64,000 nucleotides of DNA from positions 78,802 through 142,801 of the forward strand of contig NZ_JAAGOA010000019.1 in NCBI RefSeq assembly GCF_010550675.1, given 5' to 3'. How positions within the stretch are numbered: position 1 is the first letter of the stretch; the number at the start of each line of letters is the position of its first letter. Origin of the DNA: Phytoactinopolyspora halotolerans (GTDB lineage: Bacteria > Actinomycetota > Actinomycetes > Jiangellales > Jiangellaceae). The position numbers and the translations under genes were made by a program. Below are positions 17,134 through 26,213 of this stretch, piece after piece. The notes beneath the pieces were generated by a model. That model saw only the letters and a list, made by a program, of their open reading frames with translations, ran no database searches and was not told the DNA's origin.

Positions 17134-17184
17134 GATTGCCGGGGATCGCTGTTGTGAACGCCCCAGCGATCCCCGGCACAATTC
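17134..17184. repeat. Palindrome family C copy 1 (between convergent genes)
   Basis: GCCGGGGATCGCTG (17138-17151) pairs with CAGCGATCCCCGGC (17164-17177) around a 12-base loop, extended by an imperfect ATTG/CAAT pair. It fills the gap between the methyltransferase and the leftward deacylase gene, so a bidirectional terminator is likely. A sister copy with a compensating base change lies at 54538-54585. Confidence 0.85.
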
Positions 17185-17186
17185 CC

Positions 17187-17684
17187 TCAGGCCGGCCGGC
17201 CGATCGGGGCGGTTATGGCGTCGGTGAGCTTGACCAGGTCGTCGGGCGCGAGTTCGATGTCCAGGCCGCGCCGTCCGCCGGAGATGTAGACCGTGTCGAA
17301 GCTGAGGGCGCTGTCGTCGAGCACCGTCCGTGACCGTTTGCGCTGGCCGAGCGGACTGATTCCGCCGACGACGTAACCGGTCACGCGCTCGGCGGTGGCC
17401 ACGTCTGCCATGCCTGCGCGTTTGCCACCGACCGCCGCGGCGAGCGCTTTGAGGTCGAGCGTGCCGGAGACCGGCACGATGCCGACGGTCAGCTCACCAT
17501 CGACGTCGGCCATGAGTGTCTTGAACACGCGCTCCGGTGCGACACCGAGGACCTCGGCCGCCTCCAGGCCGTAAGACTCGGCGTCCGGGTTGTGCTCGTA
17601 CGGGTGCACCGTGTAGGGGACCCCGGCCTGATCGAGCATGACGGTCGCGGGTGTGCCCTTGCCGGATCGCTTCTTCTTGCTCAC
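17187..17684 (-). CDS. ybaK: YbaK/EbsC-type Cys-tRNA(Pro) deacylase
   Basis: A 165-residue trans-editing enzyme that hydrolyses mischarged Cys-tRNA(Pro). Family landmarks are GTPATVMLDQAGVPYTVHPYEH, SYGLEAAEVLGVAPERVFKTL with the essential lysine, VPVSGTLDLKALAAAVGGK and GYVVGGISPLGQRK. GTG 17684 (VSKKKRSGKG) is chosen because it fits the family start and has GGTGGAGAA upstream; the frame is open to 17837. Length is normal (about 155-165). It converges on the methyltransferase gene. Confidence 0.92.
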   Translation of the reverse strand: MSKKKRSGKGTPATVMLDQAGVPYTVHPYEHNPDAESYGLEAAEVLGVAPERVFKTLMADVDGELTVGIVPVSGTLDLKALAAAVGGKRAGMADVATAERVTGYVVGGISPLGQRKRSRTVLDDSALSFDTVYISGGRRGLDIELAPDDLVKLTDAITAPIGRPA

Positions 17685-17851
17685 GCCGACATTCTCCACC
17701 ATCACTGCCACGTGCCCGGCGGACCGCGGAAGCGTGCCGCGTGCGACGACGCGTGCGTTCAGGCATCTCCTCGGCAGCGGACCGGCCCGAAGGGTCACCG
17801 TAGAGCTTCCCGGATCGCCGTGGAGCTTTCGGCTCACCGTAGAGTGTCGAC

Positions 17852-18484
17852 GTGTTGGTGAAATGGTTCAGCTGTGAGGTGCACGATTCCGTCGGCTTCG
17901 ACCTCGGGCAGCGGGCCTGGGGCGGTATGCACGCAGGACGGATCGGTCTCCTCGGCCAGATCGGCGGGTGGAGCCGGACGCGCGAGAACCGGGCACATAT
18001 CCTCGCCTGCTGGACAGACCAGCAGCGATATGACGAGTTCATGGCCGGCGCGCACGATGAGCTCGCCGCCGCCCAGCGCGGCACTTACGGTGACGTCCAG
18101 ACGGATCTGTTCTACCACGTTCTCGACATCGCCAGCCCGTTGCCGACTCAGCTCACCGCGGCCGGTGCGGTCAGGTTGGCACACTGTTTCGTGCGCGCCG
18201 AGCGGACCGAGCATTTCGTCGACGTGCAGCAGCGGGTGTGGAACCCGGGGATGGAAAGCGTCCCCGGCATGCTGGGTGGCGGCTTCTCCCGGAGCTCGCC
18301 CACCGAATTCCTGGTGCTGACGTTGTGGCACACTCTCGCCGACCACCAGAGGTACGTGGAGCGGGTCTTTCCCGATCTCCGCGTGCGGTCCGGCGCGGCC
18401 GACGATCTTGCGTCGATCACGGGCGACGTGATCGAGGTCGTGCCGGACTGGACATTTCGAACCGCTGAACCATTGAACCGCTGA
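17852..18484 (+). CDS. DUF4937-like protein
   Basis: A 210-residue protein that begins MLVKWFSCEVHDSVGFDLGQ and continues GLLGQIGGWS and ACWTDQQRYDEFMAGAHDEL. This resembles DUF4937 proteins, thought to adopt a ferredoxin-like dimeric barrel, apparently as two tandem units: the second starts near residue 108 (HCFVRAERTEHFVDVQQRVWNPGM) and again has a GGGFSR segment. ATG 17852 opens directly after the region upstream of the divergent ybaK gene, and no strong ribosome site is visible. Function is unknown. Confidence 0.65.
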   Translation: MLVKWFSCEVHDSVGFDLGQRAWGGMHAGRIGLLGQIGGWSRTRENRAHILACWTDQQRYDEFMAGAHDELAAAQRGTYGDVQTDLFYHVLDIASPLPTQLTAAGAVRLAHCFVRAERTEHFVDVQQRVWNPGMESVPGMLGGGFSRSSPTEFLVLTLWHTLADHQRYVERVFPDLRVRSGAADDLASITGDVIEVVPDWTFRTAEPLNR

Positions 18485-18542
18485 ACTGCCGGGACGCCGG
18501 CACGCCGCCGCAAACCGAGCCGGGTGGGTAGTGCCCACATGT

Positions 18543-18561
18543 CACCTTGTAGGTAAAGGTG
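18543..18561 (+). promoter_or_regulatory. Inverted repeat upstream of the toxin-antitoxin-like locus
   Basis: CACCTT (18543-18548) and AAGGTG (18556-18561) flank GTAGGTA, about 40 bases before the first ATG of the locus. The position suits an autoregulatory operator of a type II antitoxin. Short arms make this tentative. Confidence 0.3.
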
Positions 18562-18602
18562 TGCTGTGGGTAACGTGCGCTTTCACGCGATGTGGTGACG
18601 GT

Positions 18603-19138
18603 ATGACGATGACGGAGATGCTGCTGGAGATCGACTCGCGCAGCGCGTGTCACTGGGGCGACTTGCCCGCCACAACCGTTACCTCGCACACGAGGAACCC
18701 GGAGGAATCATCGTGCTGCAACCCGCCGAGGCCATGACCAAAGCTCAGGCTGACCTGCTGATGAGCGGAGAGACCGTGGACGGCGTAGATCGGTTCCTTG
18801 CCGATCCGGATGGCACTGGCGTGCGTCGGGGTCGCCCTCGCCGACAGCGAGTCATGTCCCTGGAACCCCTCTACTCATCGGCAGCGGCCACAACGCTTGA
18901 CGGGGAGGAGAGCGATCCGGCGCGTTCTCAGCCATGGAACGCCATCTGTGACGCGATCGATCTCATCTGCGACAGGCCGGACAGCGCGGAGGCGCGACGC
19001 ACGGCGCTGCGGACACGAGACGGCAACACCGTGTGGCAGGTGGCCGTCCGGGGCGGCGGCGATTGGGTCGTGCTGGGGTTCCCGCGGCCACCGGATGCCT
19101 TGATCGCCTACATAGACACAGCCGACTTCCGTAGTTGA
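18603..19138 (+). pseudogene. Frameshifted toxin-antitoxin-like locus
   Basis: The first frame from ATG 18603 reads MTMTEMLLEIDSRS and then loses sense. The frame entered at 18644 reads RVSLGRLARHNRYLAHEEPG, IIVLQPAEAMT and RRGRPRR. Joining them across one missing base near 18642 gives a coherent small antitoxin-like protein. The same second frame then continues without a stop into WNAICDAIDLICDRPDSAEA, TALRTRDGNTVWQVAVRG and DWVVLGF, a separate small-domain protein that could be the partner toxin; an internal ATG lies at 18854. So the antitoxin start is broken and the two proteins appear fused. A sequencing error is an alternative. Family assignment is tentative. Confidence 0.45.
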
Positions 19139-19185
19139 TGGTTGACCGGCCGGCGTGGGCGTTCGGGCCGGCCGGTCAACCATCA
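19136..19185. terminator. Perfect 19-bp hairpin between convergent genes
   Basis: TGATGGTTGACCGGCCGGC (19136-19154) and its exact complement (19167-19185) flank a 12-base loop. Its first three bases are the TGA stop of the upstream toxin-antitoxin-like frame, and the leftward mannosidase ends eight bases beyond. A bidirectional terminator is the likely role. Confidence 0.8.
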
Positions 19186-19192
19186 GACGCCG

Positions 19193-22100
19193 TTACTCTG
19201 CCCTTGCCCGGGCCAAGCGAAGGGTGAGGATCTGGAACGGACGTAGGTGCAGTTCCGTCGTGACACGATCGGCGTCGGCGTCGGCGTCGTCTTCGGCCTG
19301 CGCCGCAGGCTCGAGATCCAGTTCGCCGCCGTTGTCCGGCCGTTCGAGCAGGTCGGTGGTGGTGGCCGTGACGGCCGGGAAGCCGGCGGTGAGTCGTGCC
19401 ACGGCGCGTCCGCCCGCCGACTCGTACAGCCGCACAACGACGTCGCCGGACCCGTCGTCGGCGAGCTTGACCGCCTCCACCACGACGTCGTCGTTGTCGA
19501 CGCTGATCAGCGGGTGGACGTCCCGCGCGCCCGTGATCACCCGTTCGGGCAGGTTGATCCGGTATCCCTCGCGGACCGCGTCCGAGATCTCCGCGCCTGG
19601 CACCAGGCTGTAGCCGAGCGTGTGCTGGCCCTGGTCGGTGTCCGGGTCCGGGAACCGCGGCGCGCGCAGCAGCGACAGCCGCACGGTCGTCGTCGTCCCG
19701 CCGTCGTCGCGCACGTCGCGTGTGACGTCGTGCCCGTACGTCGAGTCGTTGACCACGGCGGCGCCCCAGCCCGGTTCAGCCACATGCAGATAGCGGTGCG
19801 CGCAGATCTCGAACTTGGCCGCCTCCCAGGAGGTGTTCGTATGGGTGGGCCGCTTGACGTGTCCGAACTGGATCTCCGACGACGAGACGTCGGCCCGCAC
19901 GTCGAGCGGGAAGGCGGCCTTGAGCAGGGTCTCGGTCTCATGCCAGTCCACGTCGATGCTGAAGTCGACGGTCCGGCTGCCGGGGCGGAGCGTGATCTTC
20001 TGGACCAGTGTCGATCGGCCGAAGCTGCGTGTGATGCGGACGGTCGCCGCCTCGTCGTCGCCCTCCAGGGACACGTCGTCGACGGCGGTCAGATCGGTGA
20101 CGGTGTTGCGGTAGTACGACTCGATGTCCCACGCGTCGTACTGGATCGGCAGATCCGGGTGGAGCTGGAGCAGGTTCGCCGCGTGCCCCGCGGCGATCGC
20201 CTCTCGCTGCGTCTCGTGTTCGACGACGGACGTCACCAGGCCGCGACTGTCGACGACGACGCGGAGCAGCCCGTTGTCCAGGACGAAGCCGCCGCCTGCC
20301 GACTCGGCGCTGACCCCGCCGTCACTGTCGGCGGCGACCCGCGCGCCGCCGGCCGGGACGCCGGAACGGGCATGCGGTGCCGCGTTGAACACGATCTGCC
20401 GGTCGCCGTCGCCGGCCAGTGCCTGCTGGGCGTCGGCGATGATGCTCGTCAGCTCGTCGGCGACCGCGGCGTAGGTGGTCGCGGCCTCCTTGTGCACCCA
20501 GGCGATGGAGGATCCAGGCAGGATGTCGTGGAACTGGTGCAGCAGCACCGTCTTCCAGAGCCGGTCCAGCTGCTCGTGCGGATACGCGAAGCCGGTGCGC
20601 ACGGCCGCGGTCGCCGCCCACAGTTCGGCTTCGCGCAGCAGGTGCTCGCTACGCCGGTTGCCCTGCTTGGTCTTCGCCTGCGAGGTGTAGGTGCCGCGGT
20701 GGTACTCCAGATAGAGCTCACCCAGCCAGACCGGTGCGTTCGCGTACTCGGCCTCCGCCTTGGCGAAGAACTGCGCCGGCGGTTCGATGGTCACCTGCGG
20801 CGACCCTTCGAGGTCGCGCAGCCGGGCGGCGCGGGCCAGCATCTCCCGCGTCGCACCGCCGCCGCCGTCGCCGTATCCGAACGGGACCAGCGAGCGCCGT
20901 GCCGCGCCCTTGTCCCGGAAGTTGCGCACGAGGTGCGCCATCTCCGCGCCGGAGAACTCGCTGTTGTAGGTGTCCACCGGCGGGAAGTGGGTGAAGACCC
21001 GTGTCCCGTCGATCCCCTCCCACCAGAATGAGTGGTGCGGGAACGTGTTCGACTGTGACCAGGAGATCTTCTGGGTCAGGAACCACCGCGACCGGGACAG
21101 CCGGACCAGCTGGGGGAGCGCGGCGGAGTAGCCGAACGAATCCGGCAGCCACACCTCCTCGGTCTCGATCCCGAACTCCTCGGCGAAGAACCGCTTGCCG
21201 TAGACGAACTGCCGCGCCATCGCCTCCGATCCGGGCATGTTCGTGTCGGCCTCGACCCACATCCCGCCGACCGGGATGAACTGGCCGTCGGCGATCTTCT
21301 CCTTCACCCGGTCGAAGACCTCGCCGCGGTGTTCCTTGATCCACGCCAGCTGCTGCGCCTGGGACATCGCGAACACGTACTCCGGGTGATCCTGCATCAG
21401 GTTCACCGTGTTCGACGCGGTCCGGGCGACCTTGCGCACGGTCTCGCGCAGCGGCCACAGCCACGCCGAGTCGATGTGTGCGTGCCCGACCGCGGACACT
21501 TGGTGCGCCGACGCCGCCGCCGGTGCGGCCAGCGCCGGAGCGAGCACCTCGCGCGCGGCGGACGCGGTACCGTTGACGTCCTGCAGATCGATCGCATCCA
21601 GCGCGCGGCTGATGGCGTGCAGGATCTCCCAGCGACGGGGCTGGTCCACGGGCAGCTCGTGCATCAGCTGCGACAGCACCTCGAGGTCCTGCACGAGCTC
21701 CCAGACGGTCGCGTCGAAGACGGCGAGATCCGCCTGCGCGAGCCGGTACAGCGGCTCGTCGCCGGCGGTGGACTTGTCGCCCAGCATCGTCACCGGTCCA
21801 CGGATGACGGGGTTGGCGGCGGCCTCGACGTAGAAGTCGACCGGCTCGCCGCCGCGCACCGCGTCACCGATGCGCATCCAACGGCTGCGCGGGTGCAGAC
21901 CCTTCACCGCCGCACCGTCGCGCGTGTAGATCAGGCCCTCCGCGGTGAAACCGGGTCCGCCTGAGTTGAAGCCGAGGTCGATGACGGCCTCGACGGCACG
22001 ACCGGACCAGTCCTGCGGAACCTCTCCGGTGAAGTGGAACCACGTGGTGCCCCAGGCCGGCCCCCACGGATCGCCCACCGCCGCCGGCGTGTAGTCGGCG

Positions 22101-22249
22101 GTCAGTCCGACAGACGGCGCCACCGGCTCGCCCGGCGCATGCCAAGCCTGCACCGACAGCGGGACGACCTGCGGATACATCGCGGGGCGGATCCGCTCCC
22201 GCAGCACTCGATCCAGCCGGTCCTCGATCAGCTTGCGGTCGTCATGCAT
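19193..22249 (-). CDS. GH38 alpha-mannosidase
   Basis: A 1,018-residue cytoplasmic glycoside hydrolase of family 38, cleaving alpha-mannosides. The zinc-binding HAHIDSAWLWP lies near residue 256 and the nucleophile Asp is in VWLPDSFGYSAALP near 368. An N-terminal accessory domain (about 1-240) and C-terminal beta domains (about 640-1,018) match the long actinobacterial type. There is no signal peptide, so substrate must be imported. ATG 22249. It is divergent from the CE7 esterase operon, with a LacI-like remnant in the gap. Confidence 0.93.
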   Translation of the reverse strand: MHDDRKLIEDRLDRVLRERIRPAMYPQVVPLSVQAWHAPGEPVAPSVGLTADYTPAAVGDPWGPAWGTTWFHFTGEVPQDWSGRAVEAVIDLGFNSGGPGFTAEGLIYTRDGAAVKGLHPRSRWMRIGDAVRGGEPVDFYVEAAANPVIRGPVTMLGDKSTAGDEPLYRLAQADLAVFDATVWELVQDLEVLSQLMHELPVDQPRRWEILHAISRALDAIDLQDVNGTASAAREVLAPALAAPAAASAHQVSAVGHAHIDSAWLWPLRETVRKVARTASNTVNLMQDHPEYVFAMSQAQQLAWIKEHRGEVFDRVKEKIADGQFIPVGGMWVEADTNMPGSEAMARQFVYGKRFFAEEFGIETEEVWLPDSFGYSAALPQLVRLSRSRWFLTQKISWSQSNTFPHHSFWWEGIDGTRVFTHFPPVDTYNSEFSGAEMAHLVRNFRDKGAARRSLVPFGYGDGGGGATREMLARAARLRDLEGSPQVTIEPPAQFFAKAEAEYANAPVWLGELYLEYHRGTYTSQAKTKQGNRRSEHLLREAELWAATAAVRTGFAYPHEQLDRLWKTVLLHQFHDILPGSSIAWVHKEAATTYAAVADELTSIIADAQQALAGDGDRQIVFNAAPHARSGVPAGGARVAADSDGGVSAESAGGGFVLDNGLLRVVVDSRGLVTSVVEHETQREAIAAGHAANLLQLHPDLPIQYDAWDIESYYRNTVTDLTAVDDVSLEGDDEAATVRITRSFGRSTLVQKITLRPGSRTVDFSIDVDWHETETLLKAAFPLDVRADVSSSEIQFGHVKRPTHTNTSWEAAKFEICAHRYLHVAEPGWGAAVVNDSTYGHDVTRDVRDDGGTTTTVRLSLLRAPRFPDPDTDQGQHTLGYSLVPGAEISDAVREGYRINLPERVITGARDVHPLISVDNDDVVVEAVKLADDGSGDVVVRLYESAGGRAVARLTAGFPAVTATTTDLLERPDNGGELDLEPAAQAEDDADADADRVTTELHLRPFQILTLRLARARAE

Positions 22250-22324
22250 ACGTTCCCAGGTCCTTCCATGGTCCAGCGGCCTATCGCGTGGGGGTGGTCG
22301 GAGTCCGACTCGGATACGAGTCTG

Positions 22325-22501
22325 TCATCTCTGCGTCACGGTGGTGACGGGACGTAGGTGTGCACGCGAAGCGTCGCGGGTGCGGATGTCGACCGGCAGC
22401 ACCTCGTGCCGGGGCGCGCCGTACGGGTGCTCGCCCGCGATCCGGTCGGCGATCATCGTCATTGCGGTGGTGCCATCAATGGCGGTGGCGAGCACCAGCC
22501 C
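22325..22501 (-). pseudogene. Possible C-terminal remnant of a LacI-family repressor
   Basis: The leftward frame ends GLVLATAIDGTTAMTMIADR, then IAGEHPYGAPRHEVLPVDIR and TRDASR. This resembles the end of LacI/GalR repressors (AA.MLL.RI.G...PPREVLPTELVVRDS). Nothing recognisable precedes it. It sits in the 369-base gap between the mannosidase and esterase genes, where a local sugar regulator would be expected. The similarity is short, so the call is tentative. Confidence 0.35.
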
Positions 22502-22618
22502 GGTTGGAGCACAGAACCCGGCATCCGCCGGATCGTGGATGCACGTGGGCCGGCGCCGACGACGGCCGGTTAAGCTGCGTGTCGTCTCACGACGTCGCGC
22601 GAACGAAGGAGTCCGACC

Positions 22619-23596
22619 GTGCCCCTGTTCGACAAACCTCTCTCTGAGCTGCGTGAGTACCGGCCCGAGCGGGACGAGCAGCCCGACTTCGACGCGTTCT
22701 GGCAGCGGACGCTCGCCGAGGCCCGCGAACACCCGTTGGACGCCGAGTTCACCCCGTACGACGCCGCGCTGAGCCTGTTGGACGTGTTCGACGTGCGGTA
22801 CTCGGGCTGGGGCGGGCACCGGATCGCCGGCTGGTTCCTGGTGCCGGCCGGTACGACGGAGCCGTTGCCGACCGTCGTCCATTACATCGGCTACAACGGC
22901 GGCCGGGGCTTCCCGCACGACTGGCTGGCCACTGCCGCCGCCGGTTACGCGACGTTCGTCATGGACACCCGCGGCCAGGGGTCGGCCGGCACCCCCGGTG
23001 ACACGCCGGATCCGGTGGGCGGCGCGAACGCGCAGACGCCCGGGTTCATGACCCGCGGCGTGCTCGATCCGGATGACTACTACTACCGCCGGGTGTACAC
23101 GGACGCGGTGCGTGCCGTCGAGGCGGCGGCCGGACATCCGCTGGTGGACGAGGAGCGGATCGTCGTCGCCGGTGGTAGCCAGGGCGGCGGGATCACTCAG
23201 GCGGTGGCGGCGCTGGTGCCGGGGCTGGCAGGCGCCATGATCGATGTGCCGTTCCTCACCGGTTTCCGCCGCGCCACCGAGATCGTGGACACGATGCCGT
23301 ACGGAGAGATCGTCAAGTACCTCGCCATCCACCGCGACCACGAAGAGCAGGTCTTCCGCACGCTGTCCTATTTCGACGGCACGAACCTGGCCCCGCGAGG
23401 CACTGCGCCCGCACTGTACAGCGTCGCGATGATGGACATGACGTGCCCGCCGTCGACCGTGTTCGCGTCGTACAACCACTACGCCGGCCCGAAGGAGATC
23501 CGGGTCTGGACCTATAACAAGCACGAGGGCGGCCAGACCTTCCAGACCCGCGAGCAGCTGCGCTGGCTGCGCGACCTGTTCAAGAACGAGGGATGA
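22619..23596 (+). CDS. CE7 acetyl esterase (acetylxylan esterase / cephalosporin-C deacetylase type)
   Basis: A 325-residue alpha/beta hydrolase of carbohydrate esterase family 7, removing acetyl groups from short xylo-oligosaccharides and related sugars. It shows [22 protein letters not shown], the nucleophile elbow GGSQGGG (Ser near 184) and a late KHEGGQ with the catalytic His. No signal peptide, consistent with intracellular action. GTG 22619 follows GAAGGAG at a good distance. The stop overlaps the next ATG by four bases, so it is coupled to the aldolase gene. Confidence 0.92.
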   Translation: MPLFDKPLSELREYRPERDEQPDFDAFWQRTLAEAREHPLDAEFTPYDAALSLLDVFDVRYSGWGGHRIAGWFLVPAGTTEPLPTVVHYIGYNGGRGFPHDWLATAAAGYATFVMDTRGQGSAGTPGDTPDPVGGANAQTPGFMTRGVLDPDDYYYRRVYTDAVRAVEAAAGHPLVDEERIVVAGGSQGGGITQAVAALVPGLAGAMIDVPFLTGFRRATEIVDTMPYGEIVKYLAIHRDHEEQVFRTLSYFDGTNLAPRGTAPALYSVAMMDMTCPPSTVFASYNHYAGPKEIRVWTYNKHEGGQTFQTREQLRWLRDLFKNEG

Positions 23597-24270
23597 GCCA
23601 GATGAGCGCGGTGCATGAGTCGCAGCGAGTGGCGCCGAGCGCGCAACTGCGGGACACCGGGGTGATGGCCATCCTTCGGGCGAGCGCGGCCGACCGGTTC
23701 TCCGACATCGCCCGCACCTTGGTGGACGCCGGCGTGACCTGCCTGGAGATCACCCTGACCTCGCCGGGCGCGCTGGGCGCCATCGCCGCGGTCCGGGCCG
23801 AGCTGCCGGACACGGTCGACGTCGGGGCCGGGACGGTGACCACGGCCGACGACGTGCGGGCCGTGGTGGACGCCGGGGCCGGGTTCGTGGTGTCGCCGTC
23901 GGCGGAGCTGGACGTGGTGCGCGCGGCAGCCGAGGCGGGTATCCCGTCGTATCCGGGTGCGTTCAGCCCCACCGAGATCCTGGCGGCGTGGCGCGCGGGC
24001 GCAAGTGCGGTGAAGGTCTTCCCGGCCGCGACGCTCGGCACGTCGTACTTCACGTACCTCGCCGGGCCGTTTCCGGACATCCCGCTGATGCCGACCGGGG
24101 GAGTGGGGCTGGACACCATCGGCGACTGGATCCGGGCCGGAGCGATCGGTGTCGGCCTGGGCAGCCCACTGCAGGGTGATGCCGCGACCGGTGGTGATCT
24201 GGAGCAGCTGGCCGGCCGGGCGCGTCGCGCGCTGGAGGAGGTACGAGCCGCCCGGGCCGCGACCGCCTGA
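23593..24270 (+). CDS. eda: KDPG/KHG-type aldolase, first copy
   Basis: A 225-residue class I aldolase of the KDPG/KHG family, splitting 2-keto-3-deoxy-6-phosphogluconate (or 4-hydroxy-2-oxoglutarate) to pyruvate. [13 protein letters not shown] carries the catalytic Glu, GAGTV and FVVSPSAE the phosphate/oxo region, and SAVKVFPAA the Schiff-base Lys. It diverges from the second copy at 24363, so they are paralogues rather than a recent duplication. ATG 23593 lies within ATGA shared with the esterase stop. A TTAG-rich gap with an inverted repeat separates it from copy two. Confidence 0.88.
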   Translation: MSQMSAVHESQRVAPSAQLRDTGVMAILRASAADRFSDIARTLVDAGVTCLEITLTSPGALGAIAAVRAELPDTVDVGAGTVTTADDVRAVVDAGAGFVVSPSAELDVVRAAAEAGIPSYPGAFSPTEILAAWRAGASAVKVFPAATLGTSYFTYLAGPFPDIPLMPTGGVGLDTIGDWIRAGAIGVGLGSPLQGDAATGGDLEQLAGRARRALEEVRAARAATA

Positions 24271-24314
24271 GCGCCCGGCCGTCCGCGAGATGGAGGCGGG
24301 CCGGATGTTAGTGT

Positions 24315-24351
24315 GTTCAGGTAGTGGTAACGACATTTGAGCTATCTGAAC
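24315..24351 (+). promoter_or_regulatory. Imperfect inverted repeat, candidate operator
   Basis: GTTCAGGTAG (24315-24324) and CTATCTGAAC (24342-24351) are complementary at nine of ten positions, 17 bases apart, ending 11 bases before the second aldolase gene. The setting suggests a sugar-acid regulator (for example IclR/KdgR or GntR type), none of which is adjacent. An internal promoter may start here. Confidence 0.45.
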
Positions 24352-24362
24352 GGACCTGACTG

Positions 24363-25013
24363 ATGGATGTTCTTTCGGCCCTGAGCGCTCGACGTCTCGT
24401 CCCGGTCGTCGTCCTTGACGACGCGGCCTACGCCGACCAGCTGGCCGGTGCCCTCGTCGAGGGTGGCCTCCCGGTAGCCGAGGTCACGTTCCGGACGTCG
24501 GCCGCCGAGGAGGCCATCCGCGCGATGGCGGACCGCGGCGACATGCTGATCGGCGCGGGCACGGTGCTCACGCCGGAGCAGGTCGACAAGGCGGTGGCCG
24601 CCGGCGCGTCGTACGTGGTCTCGCCGGGGCTGAGCCGCGCGGTGGTCGAGCGCTGCCACGAGCACGGCGTGCTGGCCCTGCCCGGTGCCGTCACCGCCAC
24701 CGAGATCCAGGCCGCGCTCGAGCTCGGCATCACCACGGTGAAGTTCTTCCCGGCCGGAACGTCCGGAGGTGCGGCGGCGGTCAAGGCGCTCGCCGCGCCC
24801 TTCGGCGACGTGCAGTTCGTGCCCACCGGCGGCGTGAACGCGAAGAACCTTGCGGAGTACCTGGCCATCCCGGCCGTCGCGGCGGTCGGCGGATCGTGGA
24901 TGGTTCCGCGTGACCGCATCAAGGACGGCGACTTCGGCGCCATCGCCGAACTGACCGCCGACGCCGTCGCACTCGCCACCACCCCCTCCCCGTCCCCTTC
25001 CCCCTCCCCGTGA
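24363..25013 (+). CDS. eda: KDPG-type aldolase, second copy
   Basis: A 216-residue KDPG/KHG aldolase: AEVTFRTSAAEEAI with catalytic Glu, MLIGAGTVLTPEQ, YVVSPGLS, TVKFFPAGTSGG with the Schiff-base Lys, and FVPTGGVN. Closer to standard Eda than the first copy. The C-terminus runs out as a (Ser-Pro) tail coded by a C-rich tract and is ended by the TGA that begins the 49-bp palindrome at 25011, so the tail seems to be a by-product of that insertion. No good ribosome site precedes ATG 24363. Confidence 0.9.
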   Translation: MDVLSALSARRLVPVVVLDDAAYADQLAGALVEGGLPVAEVTFRTSAAEEAIRAMADRGDMLIGAGTVLTPEQVDKAVAAGASYVVSPGLSRAVVERCHEHGVLALPGAVTATEIQAALELGITTVKFFPAGTSGGAAAVKALAAPFGDVQFVPTGGVNAKNLAEYLAIPAVAAVGGSWMVPRDRIKDGDFGAIAELTADAVALATTPSPSPSPSP

Positions 25014-25059
25014 TCATGAACACTAACCGTGCTATGCGAACGGTTAGTGTTCATGATCA
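25011..25059. repeat. 49-bp palindrome family B, copy 1
   Basis: Perfect 20-base arms (TGATCATGAACACTAACCGT and complement) around GCTATGCGA. Its first three bases are the stop codon of the second aldolase. C-rich sequence precedes and GGG follows. Loop orientation: GCTATG forward. Confidence 0.97.
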
Positions 25060-25094
25060 TGGGTGTCCGACCTCGACATGAAGGAGTCGACTCC

Positions 25095-26198
25095 ATGACA
25101 GACCTCGCGATCCGGCCCGCCGACGAGTGCCGCTACGACGCCGTGTCCCTCGGCGAGGTGATGCTGCGCATGGATCCCGGCGAGGGCCGAATCCGCACCA
25201 CCAGGAACTTCCGGGTCTGGGAGGGTGGCGGCGAGTACAACGTCACCCGCGGCCTGCGCCGGGCGTTCGGGCTGCGGGGTGCCGTGGTGACCGCGCTCGC
25301 CGACAACGAGGTCGGGCGCCTGGTCGAGGACTGCATCCTCACCGGCGGCCTGGACACCCAGTTCATCCAGTGGGTGCCGTACGACGGGATCGGGCGCGGC
25401 GTGCGCAACGGGCTGAACTTCACCGAGCGCGGTTTCGGCGTGCGCGGCGCCGTCGGCGTGTCGGACCGCGGCCACACCGCGGCAGCGGCGATGAAACCCG
25501 GCGACGTCGACTGGGACCACATCTTCGGCGAGCTCGGCGCGCGCTGGCTGCACACCGGCGGCATATTCGCCGCGCTCAGCGAGACCACGGCCGAGACGGT
25601 GATCGAGGCCGTCACCGCGGCGAAACGGCACGGCACCGTCGTCTCCTACGACCTGAACTACCGGCCGAGCCTCTGGAAGGCGATCGGCGGGCAGGACAAG
25701 GCGCGCGAGGTCAACCGCGAGATCGCCAAGCACATCGACGTGATGATCGGCAACGAGGAGGACTTCACCGCCTGCCTCGGGTTCGAGGTCGAGGGCGTCG
25801 ACGAGAACCTCTCCGAGCTGGAGGCCGCCAACTTCGCGGCGATGATCGAGAAGGCCGCGGCCGAGTACCCGAACTTCAAGGTCATCGGCACCACGCTGCG
25901 CACGGTGCGTTCGGCCAGCATCAACGACTGGGGCGCGCTGGCCTGGTCCCGGGAGACCGGCGTGGTCCAGGCGACGCACCGGGAGCGGCTGGAGATCCTG
26001 GACCGGGTGGGCGGCGGCGACTCGTTCGCGTCCGGCCTGATCTACGGCCTGCTGGACGGGCAACCGCTGCAGACGGCCGTCGAATACGGCGCCGCGCACG
26101 GCGCGCTGGCGATGACCACACCGGGCGACACCACGATGGTGACCAAGGCGGAGGTGCTCAAGCTCGCCGGTGGTGGCAGCGCGCGCGTCGACCGATGA
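25095..26198 (+). CDS. PfkB-family sugar kinase (long, KDG-kinase-like)
   Basis: A 367-residue ribokinase/PfkB kinase. It opens DAVSLGEVMLRMDPG, has the substrate-side GGGEYNVTRGL, SYDLNYRPSLW, and the C-terminal signature DRVGGGDSFASGLIYGLL with the catalytic Asp. The signature has GGGD rather than GAGD, as in a set of long actinobacterial kinases usually found beside KDPG-type aldolases. Probable reaction: ATP-dependent phosphorylation of 2-keto-3-deoxygluconate or a related acid. ATG 25095 has AAGGAGTC upstream; the longer frame to 25029 reads through the palindrome. Confidence 0.87.
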   Translation: MTDLAIRPADECRYDAVSLGEVMLRMDPGEGRIRTTRNFRVWEGGGEYNVTRGLRRAFGLRGAVVTALADNEVGRLVEDCILTGGLDTQFIQWVPYDGIGRGVRNGLNFTERGFGVRGAVGVSDRGHTAAAAMKPGDVDWDHIFGELGARWLHTGGIFAALSETTAETVIEAVTAAKRHGTVVSYDLNYRPSLWKAIGGQDKAREVNREIAKHIDVMIGNEEDFTACLGFEVEGVDENLSELEAANFAAMIEKAAAEYPNFKVIGTTLRTVRSASINDWGALAWSRETGVVQATHRERLEILDRVGGGDSFASGLIYGLLDGQPLQTAVEYGAAHGALAMTTPGDTTMVTKAEVLKLAGGGSARVDR

Positions 26199-26213
26199 TG
26201 CGAAGATGATGCG

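Noticed and set aside
25029..25094. Extended N-terminus of the PfkB kinase through the palindrome
   Set aside because: The ATG at 25095 has a good AAGGAG site; the extension merely translates the repeat.
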